Positions 5,977-12,418 of a stretch of DNA of 12,418 nucleotides are shown here, in pieces. Made by a program: the position numbers and the translations under genes. Source of the stretch: Campylobacterales bacterium (GTDB lineage: Bacteria; Campylobacterota; Campylobacteria; Campylobacterales; Sulfurovaceae). The DNA lies in contig JAFGWQ010000175.1 in assembly GCA_016937075.1 (NCBI GenBank), forward strand, positions 1-12,418. The letters are read 5' to 3'. A model generated the notes under the pieces. That model made no database searches and was not told the origin of the DNA. It saw nothing but the letters and a program-made list of their open reading frames with translations. Every line of letters begins with the position of its first letter. Positions within the stretch are counted from its first letter, which is position 1.

Positions 5977-7341
5977 TTATTTTATACTAAGCGGTATGAT
6001 AATCATTTCTGCAAACCACAAAAAGCTAAAAAAGCTGATGATGTCAACTGAAGTTAGCACAAAAACCGAGCTTGCAACTGCCGGGTCTATATTGATTTTC
6101 TTAAATAACATTGGCACAGAGGTGGCAATAATACTTGCTGTTACAAAACTAAAAAACATAGCCAGTGCAATGGATATCGAGATTAAAATATTATGATATC
6201 TTATTTGTGATATGATCGCCGTTAAAAATCCTAAGAATAATCCGTTTACGGCAGATACTATAAGTTCTTTTTTTAAAATTGATTGCATATCACGTAAATC
6301 AATCTGCCGTAATGCTAGTTGTCTCACTATTATTGTCACGGTTTGCGAAGATGCACTTCCGGCCATATTTGCAACGATCGGCATAAGTACAGCCAAAGCC
6401 ACAATAGTATCTAAAGTATGCTCAAAAAATCCGATTACAATAGATGCCAATGTAGCGTTAACAAGATTTATCGTTAGCCATTTTGCTCTTGTTTTTGTAG
6501 TTTTAGAGATGTTTTCTTGTATCTCTTCTGTTACATCTATATTGTTAAGACGATAGATTTGTTTGGTTGCATTCTCCTGTATAACATCCAATACGTCATC
6601 ATGAGTAATCCGTCCCAATAAATGTCCCATTTTATCTACAACAGCAATGGATACCAAATTGTATTTTTCTATCATACTCACAACATTATCTATGCTATCA
6701 TGGGACACAATGCTATAATTATCCGCATAATTATCCAATACATCTTCGAACTTGGTATCAAAATTGAGCAAAATCAATTCATCAACAGAAATGGATTTTA
6801 AAAATTTTCCATTATCATCCGTAATAAATACATTTTGAACCGTACCTATACCATGCTCTTTGAGTTTTTTTAGTTTTTCAACGGCATAAGCTACGGTTCT
6901 TTTGGCACTGACTTTAAAAATCTCCGTTTGCATCAACGAACCGGCCTCTTGGTGACTATAAAGCATAAGCTTTTCAATATTTTTTTGGGTTGCGTCACTT
7001 AGAAGTAGGAAAATCTCTTCCGCTTTTGCCTTGTTTGTTTTACTGATTGTTATAAAAAGATCTGTTGCATCATCACTCTCCAAGACTTCCAATATATCAG
7101 CTAAAGCATGGGTGTCATACTTTAAGATTAAGTCAATTTTAAATGGTGTAGGGAGTTCTATTAAAGTTTCTGCGCGAAGATTAAGAGGCAGTGAATTCAA
7201 ATAATGAAAAAATTTATTTTCATCATTTTCTTTGGCTGTTTCCAAATAACCAGACTCCGCGGTGTCCTCTTGTGCAGCATTGTCTTTGGAAATGTTTTTT
7301 TTCAATTTTTGCAAATATAAATCTATCGCTTTTGTATCCAT
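5977..7341 (-). CDS. mgtE: MgtE-family magnesium (divalent cation) transporter, divergent
   Basis: The 454 residues follow the MgtE plan: a helical MgtE-N domain (about 40-135), a CBS pair (about 136-265, beginning AGSLMQTEIFKV and ending with GRITHDDVLDVI), and five membrane helices (about 289-309, 311-331, 355-380, 385-413, 420-450). MgtE is a dimeric Mg2+ channel gated by Mg2+ bound between the cytosolic domains. Key features kept are DPA (419-421) and D433, the counterpart of the pore Asp (D432 in Thermus). Others are altered: the GGNxGNQ signature is AGSASSQ (327-333), the pore SNP is SSV (424-426), and the acidic ExEEATEDI linker is QENATKQI (255-262). Metal specificity and gating may therefore differ. 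AAGAAGGA lies just before the ATG, 34 bases after the nifJ stop, so it is probably in the nifJ operon. Confidence 0.88.
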   Translation of the reverse strand: MDTKAIDLYLQKLKKNISKDNAAQEDTAESGYLETAKENDENKFFHYLNSLPLNLRAETLIELPTPFKIDLILKYDTHALADILEVLESDDATDLFITISKTNKAKAEEIFLLLSDATQKNIEKLMLYSHQEAGSLMQTEIFKVSAKRTVAYAVEKLKKLKEHGIGTVQNVFITDDNGKFLKSISVDELILLNFDTKFEDVLDNYADNYSIVSHDSIDNVVSMIEKYNLVSIAVVDKMGHLLGRITHDDVLDVIQENATKQIYRLNNIDVTEEIQENISKTTKTRAKWLTINLVNATLASIVIGFFEHTLDTIVALAVLMPIVANMAGSASSQTVTIIVRQLALRQIDLRDMQSILKKELIVSAVNGLFLGFLTAIISQIRYHNILISISIALAMFFSFVTASIIATSVPMLFKKINIDPAVASSVFVLTSVDIISFFSFLWFAEMIIIPLSIK

Positions 7342-7375
7342 TTGTCCTTCTTAATACATTAAAATTAAACTCATT

Positions 7376-10300
7376 TTATTCCCCACTAGATTCACAAGGT
7401 TTATTTTCATTAAATTGTTGCTGTAGATTAGCATACCGTCTGTAAAGATTTTTAGCCATGAGTGACGCTGTTTCTAAAAATTGTTTTGCACTCTCTTTAT
7501 CCATCTTTTCCACCATCTTAAATCTTGTTTCATTATACATAAAGTCTTTTACATCTATACTTGGTTCCTTATAGTCCAAAATTAGTGGATTTTTTCCTTC
7601 TAATTTCAAATCCGGATTAAATCGAAACAGAGGCCATAGGCCACTCCCTACAGCTTTCTTTTGTTGCTCCATACCATATTTTAAATCATATCCATGAGCA
7701 ATGCAATGGCAATAGGCAATAATAATTGATGGACCATCATATCTTTCAGCTTCTATAAAAGCTTTTGTTGTAGCTCTATCATTTGCCCCAAGACTTACTT
7801 TTGCTACATAAATATTCTCATAATTGATAGCCATGGAAGCTAAATCTTTTGGCATACCGGCTTTTCCGCCAGCTGCAAATTTTGCAACGGCTCCAATCAT
7901 AGTAGCTTTAGATTGTTGTCCGCCTGTATTTGAATAAACTTGGGTGTCAAGCACAAGTATATTTACATTCTTACCGCTTGCAAGAACATGATCCAATCCA
8001 CCATAGCCAATATCATAAGCCCAACCATCGCCACCAATAATCCAAACAGATTTCTTGACCAAATAGTCAGCTATTTCCAAGAGTTCTTTTGCTTCACATG
8101 TATCTATTGATTTTAAAATAGATTTTAATTGCTCAATCCTACTTCTTTGTTCATTTATCTGTTTTTCATCTTTTTGAATAGAATTTGTTATCTCTTTTAC
8201 CAGCTCTTTACCTAAATTGTCTTGTAAACTTGCAAGTAAATTTAATGCTTTTTCTTGTTGATAGTCAATAGCAAGTCTAAATCCAAGCCCAAACTCCGCA
8301 TTATCTTCAAAAAGTGAATTTGACCATGCCGGACCTCGTCCGTGAATATCCTTTTTCCATGGGGTTGTAGGAAGATTGCCTCCATAAATAGAGCTACATC
8401 CTGTTGCATTTGCTATCAACATCCTATCCCCAAATAGTTGTGATGCAAGTTTGATATAAGGAGTCTCACCGCATCCGGGGCAGGCACCGGAAAACTCAAA
8501 AAGAGGTTCTAAAAATTGAGATTCTTTTACATTTGAATGGTCCAAGATATCTCTATCTACGCTTGGTAATGCTAAAAAATAATCCCACCGTTTTGCTCCT
8601 GATTTTCGTAATGGCATTTGTGGTTCCATATTAATAGCCTTTAAATTTATTTGTGACTCATTAATAGCCGGGCAAACCTCCACACATAATGCACATCCGG
8701 TACAATCTTCAACTGCAACTGAAATATTAAACATGTCATTTTCCCCAAAGATTTTCCCTTTGGCTTTAGCATAACTAAAATTTTGAGGCGCATTATCCGC
8801 TAATATTTTATCAAACACTTTTGAGCGAATGGCAGAATGTGGGCAAACGGATACACATTTATTGCACTGAATACATACTTGGCTATCCCATATGGGAACT
8901 TCTAAAGCTATATTTCTTTTTTCATATTGAGTAGTGCCAAGCGGCCAGGTTCCATCATCAGGCATTTGTGATACCGATATATCGTCACCTCTATAAGCTG
9001 TGATTTTGCCTATAACATCCGAAATAAATTCATCAAAATTTCCTTTAAGAACCGGTTCAAGTTCAATTTGACTAGATACTTTTAATGGAACCGTCACTTC
9101 AAAAAGATTTTCTAAAGCGTTATCAACGGCTTGACAATTCATATCAACTATTTGTTTGCCTTTTTTACCATAAGTCTTTTCGATAGATTTTTTTATTTTT
9201 TCTATAAATTCTTCTTTTGGTAAAATACCGCTAATCGTAAAAAAACAAGTTTGCATGACAGTATTGATTCTTGCACCAATATTTGAATTTTTTGCTACAC
9301 GATAACCATCTATCGCATAAAATTTTAATTTTTTATTAATGATATGCTCTTGTGTAATTTTGGGGAGTCGCTCCCAAATTTCATCTTTGGCATATTGGGT
9401 ATTGAGCAAAAATACACCACCATCTTTCATGATATCCAATAAATCCAATTTTTCTAAAAATACCTCCTGATGAACAGCAACAAAATCAGCTTTTTGGATA
9501 AGATATGTTGATTTGATAGGTTTATTACCAAACCGAAGATGTGAAGTTGTCATAGAACCGGATTTTTTAGAGTCATAAACAAAATATCCTTGCGCATAGT
9601 TATCTGTTTCACTTCCAATGATTTTGATACTATTTTTATTTGCTCCAACCGTTCCATCACTTCCAAGTCCATAAAAAATAGCTTCAAACTGTCCTTTATT
9701 TTCAATGATAAGATTTTTATCATACGCCAAACTTGTATGGGTAACATCATCATCAATACCGATTGTAAAGTGATTTTTAGGTAAATCTTTTGCTAGTTCA
9801 TCAAAAATAGTTTTTATCATAGATGGTGTAAACTCTTTTGAAGATATTCCATATCTTCCGCCAACCACTTTTGGCATAGAAAATGGAAGATTATTTTGTG
9901 ATTCAAATAATGCAGTAACAACATCATTATATAGTGGTTCACCAATACTTCCGGGCTCTTTTGTCCTATCCAAAACAGCAATTGATTGAACAGTTTTGGG
10001 TAAAGCTTTTATAAATGCTTCAATACAAAATGGAAGTGTAAGTCGTACTTTTACCATCCCTACCTTTTCACCTTGGTTGTTTAGATGTTCTACTGTTTCG
10101 TGAACAGCTTCAGCCCCGCTACCCATTATGACTATAACTTTTATAGCATCATCTGCGCCGACATAGTCAAAAAGTTTATATACACGATTGGTTAGCATAG
10201 CAAATTTATCCATTTGCTCTTGAAGAATGCGCGGCAGCTCTTTATAATACTTATTAACTGTTTCTCTCCCCTGAAAATATACATCAGGATTTTGACTTGT

Positions 10301-10951
10301 CCCTCGAATAACCGGTCTATCTGGTGTCATTGCTTTATTTTTACATCTATTTACCAACTCATTATTTATCATATTTTTAAAGTCGCTATCATCTAGTGCC
10401 TCAATTTTAGCAATCTCATGAGATGTTCTAAATCCATCAAAAAAGTGCAAAAACGGAACTCTAGAATTTAATGTAGCAGCCTGAGAGATAAGTGCAAAAT
10501 CATGTGCTTCTTGAACACTGTTTGAGGCAAGTAGCGCAAACCCTGTTTGCCGCACACCCATAACATCTTGATGGTCACCAAATATAGATAATCCTTGAGC
10601 AGCCAAACTGCGTGCCGCTACATGAAAAACTGTAGGGGTAAGTTCTCCGGCAATTTTATACATATTTGGTATCATCAAAAGAAGACCTTGAGAGGCGGTA
10701 AAGGTCGTAGTCAATGCTCCTGCTTGTAGTGCCCCATGAACGGCACCGCTTGCACCTCCCTCGCTTTGCATCTCATAAATGGTAGGAATAGCTCCGAAAA
10801 TATTTTTCTCTTTTTTAGAACTATAATAATCACTAAGCTCACCCATTGGCGAGGATGGCGTAATGGGATATATTGATATAACCTCATTTATTTTATATGC
10901 AACTAGAGCAACCGCTTCATTTCCGTCAACTGTTATATATCCTTTTGACAT
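7376..10951 (-). CDS. nifJ: Pyruvate:ferredoxin (flavodoxin) oxidoreductase, single-chain
   Basis: The start is the ATG at 10949-10951, six bases after TAAGGAG. A frame extending to 10978 adds nine unrelated residues. The 1191-residue cytosolic enzyme interconverts pyruvate + CoA and acetyl-CoA + CO2, passing electrons to ferredoxin or flavodoxin. With this start, T31 (YPITPSSPMGE), E64 (QSEGGASGA) and R114 (AARSLA) take the same numbers I recall for the pyruvate- and TPP-contacting residues of the Desulfovibrio africanus enzyme. Two 4Fe-4S sites have cysteines 693/696/699/703 and 750/753/756/760. The proximal cluster uses C824, C827, C852 and C1083. TPP/Mg2+ binding is shown by GDGWAYDIGYGG (974-985) and N1008. 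All domains are complete. The tail has an extra polar end (…NKPCESSGE). It is tightly coupled to the flavoprotein gene upstream. Confidence 0.97.
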   Translation of the reverse strand: MSKGYITVDGNEAVALVAYKINEVISIYPITPSSPMGELSDYYSSKKEKNIFGAIPTIYEMQSEGGASGAVHGALQAGALTTTFTASQGLLLMIPNMYKIAGELTPTVFHVAARSLAAQGLSIFGDHQDVMGVRQTGFALLASNSVQEAHDFALISQAATLNSRVPFLHFFDGFRTSHEIAKIEALDDSDFKNMINNELVNRCKNKAMTPDRPVIRGTSQNPDVYFQGRETVNKYYKELPRILQEQMDKFAMLTNRVYKLFDYVGADDAIKVIVIMGSGAEAVHETVEHLNNQGEKVGMVKVRLTLPFCIEAFIKALPKTVQSIAVLDRTKEPGSIGEPLYNDVVTALFESQNNLPFSMPKVVGGRYGISSKEFTPSMIKTIFDELAKDLPKNHFTIGIDDDVTHTSLAYDKNLIIENKGQFEAIFYGLGSDGTVGANKNSIKIIGSETDNYAQGYFVYDSKKSGSMTTSHLRFGNKPIKSTYLIQKADFVAVHQEVFLEKLDLLDIMKDGGVFLLNTQYAKDEIWERLPKITQEHIINKKLKFYAIDGYRVAKNSNIGARINTVMQTCFFTISGILPKEEFIEKIKKSIEKTYGKKGKQIVDMNCQAVDNALENLFEVTVPLKVSSQIELEPVLKGNFDEFISDVIGKITAYRGDDISVSQMPDDGTWPLGTTQYEKRNIALEVPIWDSQVCIQCNKCVSVCPHSAIRSKVFDKILADNAPQNFSYAKAKGKIFGENDMFNISVAVEDCTGCALCVEVCPAINESQINLKAINMEPQMPLRKSGAKRWDYFLALPSVDRDILDHSNVKESQFLEPLFEFSGACPGCGETPYIKLASQLFGDRMLIANATGCSSIYGGNLPTTPWKKDIHGRGPAWSNSLFEDNAEFGLGFRLAIDYQQEKALNLLASLQDNLGKELVKEITNSIQKDEKQINEQRSRIEQLKSILKSIDTCEAKELLEIADYLVKKSVWIIGGDGWAYDIGYGGLDHVLASGKNVNILVLDTQVYSNTGGQQSKATMIGAVAKFAAGGKAGMPKDLASMAINYENIYVAKVSLGANDRATTKAFIEAERYDGPSIIIAYCHCIAHGYDLKYGMEQQKKAVGSGLWPLFRFNPDLKLEGKNPLILDYKEPSIDVKDFMYNETRFKMVEKMDKESAKQFLETASLMAKNLYRRYANLQQQFNENKPCESSGE

Positions 10952-10957
10952 TATTAT

Positions 10958-10964
10958 CTCCTTA
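10958..10964 (-). promoter_or_regulatory. nifJ Shine-Dalgarno overlapping the upstream stop codon
   Basis: On the minus strand TAAGGAG contains the TAA stop of the flavoprotein gene (10962-10964) and forms the nifJ ribosome binding site, six bases before the ATG. Ribosomes ending the flavoprotein would therefore release on top of the nifJ start site, which suggests translational coupling. Confidence 0.8.
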
Positions 10965-12326
10965 GGATGTTTTGCCATTTCTTAAGGCCATTTGTGCTGC
11001 CATAATTATAGGGTATGTCGTTGGTGCCGATGTCAAAAGTGGCTGTGTCGCAACCTGAAGCGAAATAATTGAGTATAAAGTGAGTTCAGATTCGATTGCA
11101 AGCCCGATAATATTTATAATCTCTCCGGCCTCTTTGCTTCCTACAACTTGACCACCTATGATTCTTCCACTCTCACGCATAGCTATTAATTTTACAGATT
11201 GTTTAGAAGCATCAGGAATTGTTCCTGGATGTCTGTTTATGCCTTCAAAAAAACCTGACACATAATCTATTTTTTCATTTTTTGCCCTTTGTTCTGTAAC
11301 ACCTGCACTAGCAAATGCCCTATCGCCTATCATAGTTGAAAAAATTGCAATAGTTCCATTAAACCCTTTTAAGTGTTTGATGGAATAAAGCGAACTGCCT
11401 GCTACTCTCGCTTCTGCAGCTGAAGTCGAAGCCAACATAACTTTTGATGGGTCTCTTGTGATAAAGTCTCTCCTGCCGCTGCAATCTCCTACTGCAAAAA
11501 TATCTTTATTTTTTGTTCTCATAAACTCATCAACCCAGATGCCGTTATATCTTGCAAGTTTCAATCCGGCCCGTGAAGCTAAAAGCGTATTTGGTTCATA
11601 CCCTGTAGCCAAAAGAACAACATCTGCTGCTATGATCGTGCCATCACACAACTCTATCCCTGCAGCCAATCTATCTTTCTCTATAATGTGATTTGCATGT
11701 TGACCTAAAGCCAATTTAATGCCTTTATTTACCATTATCTCTTCAGCCTTAACTGCCATATCTTCATCAAATGAACCAGCCAGGATATGACCGCCGCCGA
11801 CGATGGTAACATCTTTATCATTACTTGCAAGTTCGCAAGCTAGTTCAACGCCTATAAATCCGGTACCTATTATGATAATTTTTTTCTTATCCAAGAGGTG
11901 ATCTTTGAGCTGTTCAACCTTGTGATATTCTTTATTTATAGTAAATACATTCTCTAAATTGAGAGCACTTTGAAAACTTTGATGAACAAATGGAATAGAG
12001 CCTGTGGCAAAAATAAGTTTATCAAATTTTATAGTATGGTTTGAAGCAACAGCTGTTTTTGTTTCAATGTTGACACTTTGAACCGTATCTGTTATTTTTT
12101 CTATCATATCAGCTATAGGACCGCCGCCGCAAACCATAGCATTTTTTTCAACCTCTCCTAAAGTTTTACCAAATACATACGGTATACCGCATGGCACTTG
12201 ACTTTTTTCATATGATTTTATAACTGTAACTTTTTTATCAGGGTTGTATTGCACAGCAGTCATAGCAGCAACCATACCGGCTGGTCCCGCACCTATTATC
12301 AATATATCCGTCATTAAAGTATTCAT
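10962..12326 (-). CDS. FAD/NAD(P)-dependent oxidoreductase, CoA-disulfide reductase / NADH oxidase-like
   Basis: The 454-residue flavoprotein has two nucleotide folds: FAD site ILIIGAGPAG (9-17) and NAD(P)H site IIIIGTGFIGVELA (150-163), plus LIFATGS (104-110), LLATGYEPN (238-246) and the FAD-ribityl motif DIFAVGD (275-281). C46 in VPCGIPY is the single redox cysteine of the CoA-disulfide reductase, NADH oxidase/peroxidase and NAD(P)H sulfur reductase group. There is no CxxxxC disulfide, so it is not a lipoamide or glutathione reductase. The C-terminal dimerisation domain is present. The reaction could be CoA-disulfide or polysulfide reduction, or NADH-dependent O2/H2O2 reduction, and sequence alone does not decide. 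Start ATG 12326 has a strong AGGAGGAG motif; a second ATG four codons later is less well placed. Its adjacency to nifJ suggests a role in keeping CoA reduced or removing oxygen. Confidence 0.85.
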   Translation of the reverse strand: MNTLMTDILIIGAGPAGMVAAMTAVQYNPDKKVTVIKSYEKSQVPCGIPYVFGKTLGEVEKNAMVCGGGPIADMIEKITDTVQSVNIETKTAVASNHTIKFDKLIFATGSIPFVHQSFQSALNLENVFTINKEYHKVEQLKDHLLDKKKIIIIGTGFIGVELACELASNDKDVTIVGGGHILAGSFDEDMAVKAEEIMVNKGIKLALGQHANHIIEKDRLAAGIELCDGTIIAADVVLLATGYEPNTLLASRAGLKLARYNGIWVDEFMRTKNKDIFAVGDCSGRRDFITRDPSKVMLASTSAAEARVAGSSLYSIKHLKGFNGTIAIFSTMIGDRAFASAGVTEQRAKNEKIDYVSGFFEGINRHPGTIPDASKQSVKLIAMRESGRIIGGQVVGSKEAGEIINIIGLAIESELTLYSIISLQVATQPLLTSAPTTYPIIMAAQMALRNGKTS

Positions 12327-12418
12327 CTTGGTCTCCTCCTATAATTCATTTACCATATCAATCACCCAAAAAGGATAGATATTGGTGTTGGTTTTGTGTT
12401 AGTATTAAAGACGGTTGA
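12327..12418 (-). promoter_or_regulatory. Upstream leader of the flavoprotein-nifJ unit, cut by the window end
   Basis: The only clear element is the strong Shine-Dalgarno AGGAGGAG (12333-12340), six bases before the ATG. No gene and no convincing -10 is visible; TTTAATACT on the minus strand near 12401-12409 is a weak possibility. The promoter or a preceding gene may lie beyond the window. Confidence 0.35.

Noticed and set aside
6212..6556. 114-codon plus-strand open frame opposite mgtE
   Set aside because: It is an antisense shadow of the MgtE membrane domain with no supporting domain.
7342..7375. AT-only inverted repeat (TAAAAT/ATTTTA) between nifJ and mgtE as a terminator
   Set aside because: A six-pair A-T stem without GC or a following U run is too weak; read-through from nifJ into mgtE is more likely.
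10952..10978. Nine-residue extension of the nifJ frame into the flavoprotein gene
   Set aside because: The ATG at 10951 has a strong TAAGGAG site, and catalytic residue numbers then match the known single-chain enzyme.
12339..12398. Short minus-strand open stretch ending in TAG just before the flavoprotein start, possible tail of an upstream gene
   Set aside because: A TAA at 12399-12401 closes the same frame, leaving under 20 codons and only a late internal ATG, so it is most likely leader sequence unless the region has a sequencing error.

Overview
The window reads as a chromosomal segment of a Campylobacterota (Epsilonproteobacteria) bacterium. The strongest clue is RecR: its TOPRIM half and C-terminus (…FAFPPS…, LYIEDKL, FTKIAQGVPTGVELENID) follow the divergent pattern I know from Helicobacter/Campylobacter RecR rather than the common bacterial one. 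The AT-rich DNA and promoters made of a TATAAT-like -10 without a clear -35 agree. NhaD, single-chain NifJ and a ferritin-like protein suggest a free-living, microaerobic or anaerobic member (Sulfurimonas-like relatives are plausible), but I cannot name the genus. Coding density is high: no gene-free stretch exceeds about 150 bases, and I see no tRNA, rRNA, CRISPR array, insertion sequence or phage gene.

Layout. (1) Bases 1-1432, plus strand: the 3' part of an Rrf2-family regulator with three Fe-S-type cysteines, overlapping a DHH/DHHA1 phosphoesterase that starts at TTG. (2) Bases 1472-2321, minus strand: a Dabb-domain protein whose 3' end overlaps recR. (3) Bases 2424-5553, plus strand: dnaJ, the Na+/H+ antiporter nhaD, and a ferritin-like protein with its own AT-rich promoter region. 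The dnaJ group and the Dabb-recR pair diverge from a 102-base region with two back-to-back -10 elements. (4) Bases 5632-12326, minus strand: transcription runs from a CoA-disulfide-reductase-like flavoprotein to nifJ (pyruvate:ferredoxin/flavodoxin oxidoreductase), then mgtE and an acylphosphatase; the first three are tightly spaced and likely one operon.

How they work together. Most genes are housekeeping or stress functions: DNA repair (recR), protein folding (dnaJ), small-nucleotide turnover (DHH protein), ion balance (nhaD, mgtE), iron/oxidant handling (ferritin-like protein) and low-potential central carbon metabolism (nifJ). The clearest functional pairing is the flavoprotein with nifJ: the flavoprotein stop codon lies inside the nifJ Shine-Dalgarno sequence, suggesting coupled expression of a thiol/CoA redox enzyme and a CoA-consuming, oxygen-sensitive enzyme.

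I found no clearly new multi-gene system. The best leads are the ferritin-like protein with a thioferritin-type cysteine pair and a palindrome upstream, an MgtE that has lost several signature pore and sensor residues, the flavoprotein-nifJ unit, and an Rrf2 regulator with unusual cysteine spacing.
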